Source: Anaerolineales bacterium (lineage in GTDB: Bacteria; Chloroflexota; Anaerolineae; Anaerolineales; UBA4823). Taken from it: a stretch of DNA of 37,449 nt. The DNA lies in NCBI GenBank assembly GCA_020061105.1, contig JAGUYW010000056.1, forward strand, positions 1-37,449. Reading direction: 5' to 3'. Below the pieces are notes generated by a model. That model saw only the letters and a program-made list of their open reading frames with translations, searched no databases and had not been told where the DNA came from. Positions 16,129 through 24,657 of this stretch are shown one piece after another; within the stretch, counting starts at the first letter, position 1, and the number at the start of each line of letters is the position of its first letter. The translations under genes and the position numbers were made by a program.

Positions 16129-18621
16129 ATGACTACATCCCCCATAAACCTCCAGCCAGCCCCTAAAGGCAGGCTTTTCTCGCCTATCAGCGCATCCTAT
16201 CGCCCAGGCTCACTCCTGCGCGCTATCTTCCTCATCCTCGCTCTCTTGCTCGCCTCCTGCAACCGCGCCCCGGCTGCCCCGTTCGTCCCGCCGCCGCCTG
16301 CCGCCAGCCAGATCCCCACGGAAATCCCTACTGCCACCCCAGCGCCCAGCCCCACCCCCATTCCCACCCCGTTGGCCGGTGTGCGCATCTTCACAGGCGA
16401 CCAGGCCTTGCTGCTCGGCGACTACACAGCCGCCCTGGAGGCCTACCAGGCTGCCTTTGACCAGACCGGCGACCCCGCCACCCAGGCAGCCGCCTTGTTG
16501 GGCATCGGCCGCACCCGCCTGGGAGAGCGCAATTACTACCTGGCGACGCAAGCCTTGCAGCGCGTCGTCGACGAATTCTCTGCCACCCCCCACATCATCC
16601 AGGCTTATTTCTTCCTCGGCCGCGCCCATGAAGGCTTGGAACAATACGCCCAGGCCGCCCAGGCTTACGAAAACTACCTGCAAGCGCGCCCAGGGATGGC
16701 TGAAGCCTATATCCACGATCTGCACGGCTCTGCCCTCTTCGCCGCTGGCGATTACTCCGCCGCCGCCGAAGCCTTTCGGAATGCGCTGGCCTCCCCCAGC
16801 ACCCTCGACCGCATCTTTGTGCAGCTGAAGCTGGCACGTGCAGTCGGCCTTTCTGGCGACCCTGACGCTGCCCTGGCGCTTTACGAAGACGCCAACCTGC
16901 GCACAGACGATGATTACACCCGCGCCCTGATCGCCTTGCGCAAAGGCCAGATCTACCAATCCATCGGGCAAAACGACCAGGCGATGGCGATCTACCAGGA
17001 AGCTGTCGCCAAATACCCGCGCGCTTATGAAGCGTATTCTGCTTTGCAAGCTCTCGACCAGGCGAACATCCCCGTGGATGAATTGCAGCGCGGCCTGGTG
17101 ACCTACTTCGCCGGGCAATATGGCCTGGCGATGGCTGCATTCGACCGCTACCTGCAAAGAACGCCGCCCGACCCTGGTACGGCTTTGTACTATTATGGGC
17201 TGGCCAATCGCCAGCAAGGCCAGCATAGCGCCGCCTTACAACAATGGGACAGGCTGATTGAAAATTACACCGATCACCGCTTTTGGAGCGATGCCTGGGA
17301 GCAAAAGGGTTACACGCAATGGGCTTTTCTCCAAGATTTCGAAGCCTCGGTCGAAACCTTCCTGGGCTTTGTCGAAAAATCGCCCGGCCACAGCCGCGCC
17401 GCTGAATTCCTGTTCAACGCCGCCCTGGTGGCAGAGCGCAGCGCCGATTTGCCGCGCGCCGCTGAAATTTTCATGCGCGTGATCAACGTCTACCCGGATT
17501 ATGAGCGCGCTCCACGCGCCCTCTTCCTGGCAGCCATCACCCGCTATCGCATGGCCGATTATCCAGCCGCCTTGCAAACCTTCCAGCGCTACCAGGGACA
17601 GGCAGTCACCCTGCAAGACCGCGCCGCCGCCGCCTTCTGGATCGGTAAAACCCAATTCGCGCAAGGCGACGCCGCCGCGGCTCACGAAACCTGGGTAGTG
17701 GCCGCTGCTATCGACCCAACCAACTACTACAGCGAACGCGCCGCTGACCTGGCGGCCCAACGCCCGCCATTTACCATCCCCAGCCATTACGATTTGAGTT
17801 TCAACCTGCTCGCAGAGCGTATGCGCGCCGCCGAATGGGTGCGAGAAACCTTCAAACTCCCCGCTGAAGAAAACCTGCTCAGCCTGGGCCCGCTTGCCAG
17901 CGAGCCTGGTCTGGCGCGCGGCGCCGAACTCTGGGAACTCGGCCTGTACGATGAAGCGCGCGCCGAACTCGAGGCTGTGCGCATCGCCGTGCAACATGAC
18001 CCAGCCCTGACCTTCCGCCTGTCCAACTATCTGCTCGACCTCGGTTTGTATCGCTCGGCCATCATCGCCGCCCGCCAGGTGCTGGCCCTGGCCTACCTGG
18101 ATGGCTCCAACACGCTCAGCGCTCCCGCTTACTTCAACCATGTGCGCTTCGGGCCCTATTACGCCGATACCATTCTGCCCTTAGCGCAGGAAAAAGGCTT
18201 CCACCCGCTTTTGCTCTTCGCTGTGACTCGGCAGGAAAGCCTGTTCGAAGGATTTGTGCGCTCTTCCGCTGGCGCCCGCGGCCTGATGCAGATCATGCCT
18301 GCCACCGGCGCAGACCTGGCCCAGCGCCTGGGATGGCCTGCCAACTACGACTCTGAAGATTTATACCGCCCACTCGTCAGCCTGACCCTGGGCGCTGACT
18401 ACCTGGCGCGCCAGGTAAAAGCCTTCGATGGCAGCTTGCACGCCGCCCTGGCAGCCTACAACGCCGGTCCTGGCAACGCCCTGCAATGGCAGCGCCTGGC
18501 GCCCGACGACCCCGACCTGTTTCTCGAACTGATCCGCTTCGAAGAAACCCGCAACTACATCCGCGGCGTGTATGAGTTATACACAATCTACAAGCTGATT
18601 TACAACCCACCGGCGAATTAG
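16129..18621 (+). CDS. TPR-repeat lytic transglycosylase lipoprotein (Slt70-like)
   Basis: An 830-residue lipoprotein that should cleave peptidoglycan glycan strands. The signal peptide ends in the lipobox LASC (Cys44). It is followed by a Pro/Thr linker to about residue 80 and about 500 residues of tetratricopeptide helices (for example GDYTAALEAYQAAFDQTGDPATQAAALLGIG type units). The C-terminal SLT domain has the catalytic glutamate E703 in TRQES, SSAGARGLMQIMPATG, and ALAAYNAGPGNALQWQ. The overall layout matches soluble lytic transglycosylase Slt70, in which a helical superhelix precedes the catalytic domain. All key motifs are intact. The start is chosen because of the signal peptide and the promoter position. 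Confidence 0.92.
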   Translation: MTTSPINLQPAPKGRLFSPISASYRPGSLLRAIFLILALLLASCNRAPAAPFVPPPPAASQIPTEIPTATPAPSPTPIPTPLAGVRIFTGDQALLLGDYTAALEAYQAAFDQTGDPATQAAALLGIGRTRLGERNYYLATQALQRVVDEFSATPHIIQAYFFLGRAHEGLEQYAQAAQAYENYLQARPGMAEAYIHDLHGSALFAAGDYSAAAEAFRNALASPSTLDRIFVQLKLARAVGLSGDPDAALALYEDANLRTDDDYTRALIALRKGQIYQSIGQNDQAMAIYQEAVAKYPRAYEAYSALQALDQANIPVDELQRGLVTYFAGQYGLAMAAFDRYLQRTPPDPGTALYYYGLANRQQGQHSAALQQWDRLIENYTDHRFWSDAWEQKGYTQWAFLQDFEASVETFLGFVEKSPGHSRAAEFLFNAALVAERSADLPRAAEIFMRVINVYPDYERAPRALFLAAITRYRMADYPAALQTFQRYQGQAVTLQDRAAAAFWIGKTQFAQGDAAAAHETWVVAAAIDPTNYYSERAADLAAQRPPFTIPSHYDLSFNLLAERMRAAEWVRETFKLPAEENLLSLGPLASEPGLARGAELWELGLYDEARAELEAVRIAVQHDPALTFRLSNYLLDLGLYRSAIIAARQVLALAYLDGSNTLSAPAYFNHVRFGPYYADTILPLAQEKGFHPLLLFAVTRQESLFEGFVRSSAGARGLMQIMPATGADLAQRLGWPANYDSEDLYRPLVSLTLGADYLARQVKAFDGSLHAALAAYNAGPGNALQWQRLAPDDPDLFLELIRFEETRNYIRGVYELYTIYKLIYNPPAN

Positions 18622-18683
18622 GCAATCAAGTATAATTAGTACTACTCAGCAATCGGTTCGGTTTTGACTGGAGGTTATCTTTC

Positions 18684-18890
18684 ATGAAGCGTGAATTTTA
18701 TGTTGTGATTGAACGAGATGAGGATGGGTATTATGTAGGGGAAGTCACCCAATTAAAGGCTTGCTATTCTCAAGGCAACACATTGGATGAATTGATGCAA
18801 AATATCAGGGAAGTGATCCAACTTTGCTTAGAAGAAGAACAGGTAACAAATCTAAATGAATTTATTGGGGTACAGAAAATTTCTGTATAA
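18684..18890 (+). CDS. hicB: HicB-family antitoxin
   Basis: A 68-residue protein with the HicB fold: FYVVIERDEDGYYVGEVTQLKACYSQGNTLDELMQNIREVIQLCLEE, where the GYYVGEV and SQGxTLDEALxNI-type motifs are typical. It is the short form with no C-terminal DNA-binding (RHH/HTH) domain, so it probably neutralises the toxin directly, and any autoregulation would need another factor. TGGAGG lies nine bases upstream of the ATG; a TATAAT box is at 18631-18636. It precedes hicA by six bases. The pair is clearly AT-richer than its neighbours, suggesting acquisition by transfer. Confidence 0.88.
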   Translation: MKREFYVVIERDEDGYYVGEVTQLKACYSQGNTLDELMQNIREVIQLCLEEEQVTNLNEFIGVQKISV

Positions 18891-18896
18891 TTTTTC

Positions 18897-19127
18897 ATGC
18901 CCAAATTACCCATCATGACTGGTCGTGAATTAATTGATGCATTACAGCGTGATGGCTTTGAAATAGCCCGGCAAAAGGGTAGTCATGTGAAACTGAAACA
19001 TCCGGATGGTCGTGTAGTAACAATACCAGTTCATTCAGGAACAACTATTGGCAGAGGTTTACTCCGAAAAATTTTACGTGATGCCGAATGGACAGTTGAC
19101 TCCCTATATCATTTTTTGGAAAAATAA
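18897..19127 (+). CDS. hicA: HicA-family mRNA interferase toxin
   Basis: A 76-residue toxin with the double-stranded-RNA-binding-like HicA fold. It shows MTGRELIDALQRDGFEIARQKGSHVKLKHPDG with the catalytic histidine H30 in KGSH, then VTIPVHSGTTIGRGLLRKILRDA, typical of the family. It should cut mRNA ribosome-independently unless bound by HicB. The active site and length are intact, so the pair looks functional. The order antitoxin-first is the reverse of the classic hicAB order but is common. No good ribosome binding site lies in the 6-base gap, so translation may be coupled to hicB. Confidence 0.88.
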   Translation: MPKLPIMTGRELIDALQRDGFEIARQKGSHVKLKHPDGRVVTIPVHSGTTIGRGLLRKILRDAEWTVDSLYHFLEK

Positions 19128-19180
19128 TCCAGCCTTACCCCTTGAGACATTTGGCTCGTGGGGTTTTTCAATTTCCCTAC

Positions 19181-20140
19181 ATGTTCCCTTCCATCCTCGC
19201 CGCCATCGGCAACACCCCCCTGGTTGAACTCTCTCGCATCACCCGCGGTCTTTCCGGGCGCATCCTTGCCAAGCTCGAATATCTCAACCCTGGCTTTTCC
19301 AAGAAAGATCGCATCGCCCTGCAAATCATCGAAGATGCCGAAGCCGAAGGGCAACTGAAACCTGGCCAAACCGTGGTCGAGCTGACCAGCGGCAACACAG
19401 GAACCGGCCTGGCGATTGTGTGCGCCGTCAAGGGCTACCCCTTTGTCGCCGTGATGTCAAAAGGCAACTCCACCGAGCGCGCCCGCATGATGCAGGCGCT
19501 CGGCGCCGAAGTGGTTCTGATCGACCAGTTGCCCGGCTCTACGCCTGGGCAGGTCTCTGGCGGCGACCTGGCGCTGGTCGAAGAAGCCGCCCAACGCCTG
19601 ACCCTGGAGCGTCACGCCTTCCGCGCCGACCAGTTTCACCTGGCCAGCAATCGCCGCGCCCATTCCCTGCACACCGCCCAGGAGATCTTAAGCCAAACGG
19701 GCGGGCGAATTGACCTTTTCTGCGATTTCGCTGGCACCGGCGGTTCCTTCGCCGGCTGTTCAGCAGCATTTAAGGCTCACAACCCCGCCATCCAATGCTA
19801 CCTGGTCGAACCCGCCAGCGCCGCCATCCTGGCAGGCTACCCTGTCGCCAACCCCAACCACCGCATCCAGGGCGGCGGCTACTCCATGCCTGAACTGCCC
19901 CTGGTGGATAGCAACCTGGTTGATGGCTACCTGCAGGTGACCGACGAACAAGCCATTGCCGCCGCTCGCCGCCTGGCAACCGAAGAAGGCATCTTCGCCG
20001 GCTTTTCCTCCGGCGCCAACCTGGCAGCCGCCCTGCAATTGCTGGAAACAAGCGGGCGCGGCAAAACCATCGTCATCCTGCTCAACGATTCTGGTCTGAA
20101 ATATCTCAGCACTGACCTGTGGCCTCCAACCTCCCCCTGA
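19181..20140 (+). CDS. Cysteine synthase-like PLP enzyme (O-acetylserine sulfhydrylase family)
   Basis: A 319-residue fold-type II PLP enzyme. Visible are ILAAIGNTPLVELSRI, the PLP lysine K42 in NPGFSKKDR, the substrate loop ELTSGNTGTGLA, MSKGNSTERARMMQALGAEVVLID, a phosphate-binding GTGGSFAGC and EGIFAGFSSGANLAA. These place it in the cysteine synthase/cystathionine beta-synthase group, which makes cysteine from O-acetylserine and sulfide. It differs from textbook CysK in several loops (MSKGNSTERA rather than MPETMSIERR), so it may use another donor such as O-phosphoserine. I start at 19181 because the upstream in-frame extension lacks family similarity; no ribosome binding site is visible. 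The gene is alone and convergent with the substrate-binding protein gene. Confidence 0.82.
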   Translation: MFPSILAAIGNTPLVELSRITRGLSGRILAKLEYLNPGFSKKDRIALQIIEDAEAEGQLKPGQTVVELTSGNTGTGLAIVCAVKGYPFVAVMSKGNSTERARMMQALGAEVVLIDQLPGSTPGQVSGGDLALVEEAAQRLTLERHAFRADQFHLASNRRAHSLHTAQEILSQTGGRIDLFCDFAGTGGSFAGCSAAFKAHNPAIQCYLVEPASAAILAGYPVANPNHRIQGGGYSMPELPLVDSNLVDGYLQVTDEQAIAAARRLATEEGIFAGFSSGANLAAALQLLETSGRGKTIVILLNDSGLKYLSTDLWPPTSP

Positions 20141-20169
20141 TCTTTCCCCCGACCACGAAAACTACTCAT

Positions 20170-20198
20170 AAATTCAATTTCTTAAAGAAATTGAATTT
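20170..20198. other. Long AT-rich palindrome between convergent genes
   Basis: A perfect 14-bp inverted repeat (20170-20183 and 20185-20198, arms beginning AAATTCAATTTC) with a single central base sits between the cysteine synthase-like gene and the convergent substrate-binding protein gene. It contains only two GC pairs, so it is an unusual terminator candidate; it may alternatively be a protein site. Confidence 0.55.
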
Positions 20199-20208
20199 CT
20201 TCCCATTA

Positions 20209-21897
20209 TCAATTATCCTGCTCCGTCGTCTCCCCGGCCGGTCCGATCAACAAAAACCAATTGCGAATCAAGTTAAAACGGTCGCTCGGATCGTACAGCG
20301 GCCCCATGCTGACCCCCTTAACCTGGTTCGAGACCGCATAGGTATAGACCGGATAATACAACAGCAGCGCCGGCATATCATTCGCAAACCGAACCTGGAA
20401 ATTGCGATACAGGCGGATGCGCTCCGCCAGGTCGACCTCGATGCGCGCCTGTTCCAGGTACTCGCTCACCTGGCGGTCATCCCAGCCGGCGTAATTCTGC
20501 CCGCTCACGGTCTGCGCCTGGTGCCAGAACGGGTACAGATCCGGATCGGGCGAACGCGCCAGGTTCAACTCGAACAGCGCTGCCTGGAAGCGGCGCGGCT
20601 CCAGGTATTCGTTCAGCAAATCATCGGAAGGCACAGCCCGTAAGCGTACCTGCACGCCCAACCTGGCCCATTGCTGCTGCATATGGCTGGCAATTGACTC
20701 ATACGGCTCGCTGCCCGGATATACCAGTTCGAAAGACAGCGGCAAACCATCCTTCTCGCGCACATTGCCGCCTTCGGCAGGGATGGCATATCCGGCGCGC
20801 CTTAATAACGCCAGCGCCTGGTCAGGATCGTACGACGCTTGCGCCACGCCATCATAGTACGCCCAGCTTTCCGGGAAGATCGGGCTGTGAGCAATGATCG
20901 CCTGCCCACCCAGAATTCGATCCACAATGTAGCGCCGGTTGACGCTCATCAAAAGCGCCTTGCGCACATTCACATCCTGGAAGAACGGCAAGTCTTGCGC
21001 CCCCAGGTTAAACATTACCATCGTCAGGCGCGGTAAACGCCCGGTGAACAAGTCCAGGTTTGGTTCTTTCAACGCCTGCGGCAGCGCTTGCGCCGAAATC
21101 TGGCTGATGCCCATCACCTCGCCGCGCTGGTAAGCATCCATGGCCGAGATGGCGTCGGGAAAATACCGGAATACCACCTGTTCCACAAAGGGCGGTTGTA
21201 GATAATAGCCCGGGTTCGCCGCCAATGTTAGACTACGAATCGCCCCGCCTTCCACGTTCACCGATTGCAAGTGGTATGGACCGCTGCCCACTGGCTGCAA
21301 ATTAAGCTCCGAAACGATCATCTCCTGGATGGTCATTCCATCCCACAGGTGGGCCGGCAGTACCCCAAAGGTCAGGTAATCCAGAAACGGCGCAAACGGC
21401 TCTGGCAGCACAAATTGCAAAGTCTTTTCATCCAGGGCATAGACTTCCACCTGTCCCCAGAAATTGCGCAAATCTTCCGGCAGCGGCGACTGTTCATCAC
21501 GCATCATCTCGATCGTGAAAACGATATCATCGCTCAAGACCGGTTCGCCGTCGTGCCAGTAAGCGTTCTCCCGAATTGAAAAGCTGTAGGTTTTGCCGTC
21601 TACAGAAATCCCCCACGACTCAACCAGGTCGCCTTGCGGCAGCCCGCGGTGATCGAATTCGATCATGCGGCTGTATATCAAACGGTTTACATCGTGATCG
21701 GCCTGGTTATAGGCGTCGAGCAGCGGGTTTAATCGTCCCAACGACCCGATCAGCGCCTCGGTGTACACCCCACCCGAAAGCGGCGCCACAACCGGCGCCT
21801 GCCCGGGAAGCGTTGGCGGCTGCTGGCTGAAAATCAGCGCGGCAATCGCAACCAGCGCCAGGACAACGATCACGATTTGTAAACGAAGTTTTTCCAT
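20209..21897 (-). CDS. ABC transporter substrate-binding protein, family 5 (peptide/nickel type)
   Basis: A 562-residue SBP_bac_5 protein. The N-terminus (LQIVIVVLALVAIAALIF, residues 6-23) is a membrane anchor with no lipobox cysteine. The mature part starts GGVYTEALIGSLGRLNPLLD and shows the family's LVESWGISVDGKTYSFSIRENAYWHDGEPVLSDDIVFTIEMM block, PVGSGPYHL, a FFQDVNVRKALLMSVNRRYIVD region and AGYAIPAEGG. It would capture oligopeptides or similar ligands outside the membrane. No permease or ATPase genes are adjacent, so the partner transporter is elsewhere or the protein has another role. secG lies 80 bases upstream on the same strand, but the gap contains no clear shared promoter. Confidence 0.88.
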   Translation of the reverse strand: MEKLRLQIVIVVLALVAIAALIFSQQPPTLPGQAPVVAPLSGGVYTEALIGSLGRLNPLLDAYNQADHDVNRLIYSRMIEFDHRGLPQGDLVESWGISVDGKTYSFSIRENAYWHDGEPVLSDDIVFTIEMMRDEQSPLPEDLRNFWGQVEVYALDEKTLQFVLPEPFAPFLDYLTFGVLPAHLWDGMTIQEMIVSELNLQPVGSGPYHLQSVNVEGGAIRSLTLAANPGYYLQPPFVEQVVFRYFPDAISAMDAYQRGEVMGISQISAQALPQALKEPNLDLFTGRLPRLTMVMFNLGAQDLPFFQDVNVRKALLMSVNRRYIVDRILGGQAIIAHSPIFPESWAYYDGVAQASYDPDQALALLRRAGYAIPAEGGNVREKDGLPLSFELVYPGSEPYESIASHMQQQWARLGVQVRLRAVPSDDLLNEYLEPRRFQAALFELNLARSPDPDLYPFWHQAQTVSGQNYAGWDDRQVSEYLEQARIEVDLAERIRLYRNFQVRFANDMPALLLYYPVYTYAVSNQVKGVSMGPLYDPSDRFNLIRNWFLLIGPAGETTEQDN

Positions 21898-21977
21898 TTC
21901 AAAAGCAGAAAAGGACGCTCACTCAGGCACAAACCGGCGCCGCTGTGAAGCGCCCTTTTCCCGAAAGGGTCGGACAA

Positions 21978-22202
21978 CTATCCGGATACAATTGTGGTAG
22001 CGATCGCCAGCAAAAAGAAAATCACGCTCAAGACAATCGTCATACGGAACAGAACTTTTTCAATCCCACGTCGCGCCGTGAACACGCTCCCCGTATCGCC
22101 CCCGGTCAAGCCGCCCAAGCCAGCGCCCTTGCTCTGCAAGACCACACTGGCAATTAGCGCAATTGACGTTATAATCAACGCAATATCCAACGAATCTTTC
22201 AC
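21978..22202 (-). CDS. secG: Preprotein translocase subunit SecG
   Basis: A 74-residue membrane protein with two hydrophobic segments (about 7-23 and 52-72) joined by the conserved cytoplasmic loop QSKGAGLGGLTGGDTGSVFTARRGIEKVLFRMT. This is diagnostic for SecG, the accessory subunit of the SecYEG channel. It starts with GTG; AGGAGG lies five bases upstream. A consensus promoter is at 22246-22274 on the same strand. Confidence 0.93.
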   Translation of the reverse strand: MKDSLDIALIITSIALIASVVLQSKGAGLGGLTGGDTGSVFTARRGIEKVLFRMTIVLSVIFFLLAIATTIVSG

Positions 22203-22245
22203 ACGAACCTCCTGACAAACATCATTTCGAAATTAAGCAGACGGG

Positions 22246-22274
22246 ATTATACCTTCCGAGCGCCGAAACGTCAA
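22246..22274 (-). promoter_or_regulatory. secG promoter
   Basis: Minus-strand TTGACG (22274-22269), 17-base spacer, TATAAT (22251-22246). The predicted leader is about 38 bases and includes the AGGAGG before the GTG start. Confidence 0.7.
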
Positions 22275-22290
22275 ATACCAGAGTGACCCG

Positions 22291-23367
22291 ATGAATGAAC
22301 TTTTGATTAACCTGCACATGCATACCCCCTATTCCGACGGCTTTGGCAGTCATAATGATATTGCCCAGGCTGCCCTGCGCGCCGGGCTGGATGTTGTAAT
22401 TGTCACCGATCACAATGTCTACGTCGAAGGCCCTGAAGATTACTACCGCCCGGAAGGCGCTACATCAGACAAACGCAAAGTGCTGCTGCTGGTTGGCGAA
22501 GAAATTCACGACCAGGCTCGCCAACCCCAGAAAAGCCACCTGCTCGCGCTCGGCGCTGGCAAAGAACTGGCGCCCCTGGCGCATGACCCGCAAATTCTGA
22601 TCGATAGCGTTCGACAGGCTGGCGGGTTGGCCTTCCTCGCTCACCCGGTCGATCCCGCCGCCCCCGCCATCCACCAGGATGACCTCAGTTGGGTTGATTG
22701 GCACGTGCATGGCTACACCGGGATAGAATTATGGAATGGCTTCTCAGAACTCAAAGTGCGTGTCAAGAATAGACTGCAAGCGTTCTTTTATGTCTACTTT
22801 CCCCAATACATCGCCCGCGGCCCGCAGCCCGAAGCGCTGCAAAAATGGGATGAACTGCTGGTCAATGGGCAGCGCGTCGTCGCCATTGGCGGCTCTGATG
22901 CGCATGCCATTCCGGTGCGGCTTGGACCGCTGCGCCGCATTGTTTTCCCGTACGAATGGCATTTCCGCGGCGTCAACACCCACTTGCTCACCCCTACCCC
23001 CCTGACTGGCGACCTGGCCGCCGACCGACGTATGATTTACGACGCCCTTGCCAAAGGGCGCTGCTTCATCGGCTACGATCTGCCCGCTTCCACCCGCAGC
23101 TTTCGCTTTACCGCCAACAGCCTGGATGGTACGGCAACGATGGGAGACGAAATTTCCTCCGCCAAAGGCATCACTTTTCAAATCCGCCTGCCCCGCCCGG
23201 CTGAATGTCGCCTGATCAAGGATGGTAAGACTATCAAAACCTGGAGCAAGCGTGAAACCTGCATGCATATCACCACCGAAGCCGGTGTTTACCGCGTCGA
23301 AGTCTACATCGAATATCTTGGCCGGCTGCGTGGCTGGATCTACTCGAATCCCATTTTTGTAAAATAA
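22291..23367 (+). CDS. PHP-domain metallohydrolase (CehA/McbA-like)
   Basis: A 358-residue protein with the polymerase-and-histidinol-phosphatase metal site: H9-x-H11 and D16 (NLHMHTPYSDG), D40-H41 (VTDHN), E70/H73, H118 (FLAHP) and D203-x-H205 (GGSDAH). The metal ligands appear complete, so it should be a phosphoesterase or related hydrolase. The C-terminal about 90 residues look like a beta-sandwich (TFQIRLPRPAECRLIKDG, AGVYRVEVYIEY), as in CehA-type members. It is soluble with no signal peptide. It is divergent from secG and followed after 19 bases by a lipoprotein gene, with which it is likely co-transcribed. Confidence 0.87.
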   Translation: MNELLINLHMHTPYSDGFGSHNDIAQAALRAGLDVVIVTDHNVYVEGPEDYYRPEGATSDKRKVLLLVGEEIHDQARQPQKSHLLALGAGKELAPLAHDPQILIDSVRQAGGLAFLAHPVDPAAPAIHQDDLSWVDWHVHGYTGIELWNGFSELKVRVKNRLQAFFYVYFPQYIARGPQPEALQKWDELLVNGQRVVAIGGSDAHAIPVRLGPLRRIVFPYEWHFRGVNTHLLTPTPLTGDLAADRRMIYDALAKGRCFIGYDLPASTRSFRFTANSLDGTATMGDEISSAKGITFQIRLPRPAECRLIKDGKTIKTWSKRETCMHITTEAGVYRVEVYIEYLGRLRGWIYSNPIFVK

Positions 23368-23386
23368 CCCTTTTGGAGGTATTGGT

Positions 23387-24313
23387 ATGCAATCTCGTAA
23401 AATAATCCTTTCAGTGGTCGTGATCCTGGCGGCTCTGCTCACCAGCATGTGCACACCTACCACCGGTGAACCCGATTTCGCCGCTACTCTCATTTCCATG
23501 CAGCTTACTCAAACCGCCATGGTTGTGCCGCCCACCATCGCACCCCCTCCGACCGAACCGCCGCAGCCCGATCCAACCGCCACCCAGCCCGCCCCGCCGC
23601 CCCCTCAGACCGGCAGCATCTCGGGCATCCTGGCCTACCCATCTGAGGGCATCCCCCCTTTGCGGGTGGTCGCCTTCGCCCCCGACTCAAGCTCCTTCTA
23701 CATCGAGACCGGTCCCGGACAGAATATTTACAGCATCCCAAATCTGCCTCCGGGTGAATATCGCGTTGTCGCCTACACCCTGGATGGCGCATTGTCAGGT
23801 GGCTATTCACAGGCCGTGCCATGCGGGCTGAACGTCGAATGTGTCGACCACTCCCTCATCCCCGTCATGGTCGTCGCCGGGCAAGATGTTCCAAACATTA
23901 ATCCGGTCGATTGGTATGCCCCACCCGGTGTTTTTCCGCCCGACCCAACCGTAGCGCAAGCCGCCGGAAGCATTTCCGGCAGCCTCTCCTACCCCAGTGA
24001 ATTTATTCCCCCCTTGCGTATTGTGGCCTTCGAAATCCGCTCCGGCGCATTCTTCTATATCGATACCGCCCAAAACCAAACCACCTATACCATCTCCGGG
24101 TTACCGCCTGGTGTTTACCAGGTGGTCGCCTATGTCATCGGCATGAATCTGGCTGGCGGTTATACCCAGGCTGTGCCGTGCGGGCTGACCGCTGAGTGTA
24201 CCAACCATACCCTGATACCGATCAACCTCAATCCCGGTGACAACCTGACCGGCATCGACCCCGGCGACTGGTACGCCCCTCCAGGAAGTTTTCCTCCCAA
24301 CCCGGTTCCATAG
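23387..24313 (+). CDS. Lipoprotein with two tandem carboxypeptidase-regulatory-like repeats
   Basis: A 308-residue secreted lipoprotein. The lipobox is LTSMC (Cys22), followed by a Pro/Thr/Gln-rich linker (45-75). Two near-identical repeats of about 111 residues follow (76-186 and 194-304). Each opens with GSISGxLxYPSExIPPLRxVAF, continues with a YxIxxLPPGxYxVVAY strand pair typical of carboxypeptidase-regulatory/prealbumin-like beta-sandwiches, and includes QAVPCGLxxECxxHxLIP with a conserved cysteine pair (probable disulfide) and xDWYAPPGxFPP. The function is unknown; binding or structural. TTGGAGG lies before the ATG. A terminator follows. Confidence 0.85.
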   Translation: MQSRKIILSVVVILAALLTSMCTPTTGEPDFAATLISMQLTQTAMVVPPTIAPPPTEPPQPDPTATQPAPPPPQTGSISGILAYPSEGIPPLRVVAFAPDSSSFYIETGPGQNIYSIPNLPPGEYRVVAYTLDGALSGGYSQAVPCGLNVECVDHSLIPVMVVAGQDVPNINPVDWYAPPGVFPPDPTVAQAAGSISGSLSYPSEFIPPLRIVAFEIRSGAFFYIDTAQNQTTYTISGLPPGVYQVVAYVIGMNLAGGYTQAVPCGLTAECTNHTLIPINLNPGDNLTGIDPGDWYAPPGSFPPNPVP

Positions 24314-24327
24314 CACGGACAAAAAAG

Positions 24328-24362
24328 AAACCCGGATCATGAACTTACAGACCCGGGTTTCT
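24328..24362 (+). terminator. Intrinsic terminator after the PHP-lipoprotein pair
   Basis: AAACCCGG (24328-24335) and CCGGGTTT (24353-24360) form an 8-bp stem followed by a T-containing tract, 15 bases after the lipoprotein stop. Confidence 0.75.
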
Positions 24363-24380
24363 CCTATTTTCTGATCCTGG

Positions 24381-24458
24381 TTACTTCTTGTCTTTCTTCT
24401 TGTCCTTCTTGTCCTTCTTGTCTTTCTTGTCCTTACCCTTATCTTTATCTTTTGCCAT
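24381..24458 (-). CDS. Lys/Asp-rich microprotein (25 residues)
   Basis: A very short gene on the minus strand. It begins MAKDKDKGKDKKDKK and is composed almost only of Lys and Asp, with one Ala and one Gly. Reasons to accept it: an AAAAGGAGG ribosome binding site eight bases before the ATG, a promoter with 17-base spacing at 24505-24533, and a second gene of the same design at 27199-27282. It is highly charged, surely unstructured alone, and could bind nucleic acid, ribosomes or acidic surfaces; this is inference. No known family was recognised. The coding sequence is a near-tandem GACAAGAAG repeat, so repeat slippage could change its length. Confidence 0.65.
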   Translation of the reverse strand: MAKDKDKGKDKKDKKDKKDKKKDKK

Positions 24459-24504
24459 CGCTTACGCCTCCTTTTTCTAAATTTCTTTATTGGCCAATGA
24501 CTAT

Positions 24505-24533
24505 AGCATAACAGTTTTCGTGAAAATTTTCAA
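24505..24533 (-). promoter_or_regulatory. Promoter of the first microprotein
   Basis: Minus-strand TTGAAA (24533-24528), 17-base spacer, TATGCT (24510-24505) preceded by TGT. This matches the form of the promoter before the second microprotein (TGT-TATCCT). Confidence 0.55.
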
Positions 24534-24641
24534 GTTCTCCAGCAATCGTTAAGCTGGTGAGCAACGCTTTTTTAAGCAGCACCAAAAACCTGTCTTTTTT
24601 CAATCACCCAAATTACCCATTTTTCAACCTGGAAAATGCGC

Positions 24642-24647
24642 TATAAT
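24642..24647 (+). promoter_or_regulatory. -10 box for the PilZ gene
   Basis: TATAAT lies 10 bases before ATG 24658 with no ribosome binding site between, the same arrangement as at 16113. Confidence 0.45.
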
Positions 24648-24657
24648 ATTTCTAATC

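Noticed and set aside
16210-18141. Long minus-strand open frames antisense to the transglycosylase
   Set aside because: Shadow frames caused by GC-rich Ala-heavy TPR coding sequence; the plus-strand protein has clear TPR and SLT domains.
19137-19168. Terminator after hicA
   Set aside because: Only a 5-bp ACCCC/GGGGT stem with a long loop before a T-run; too weak to list as a feature.
22744-23499. 251-codon minus-strand open frame
   Set aside because: Antisense to the PHP gene and the lipoprotein start; no recognisable motif, and the plus-strand metal motifs are intact.
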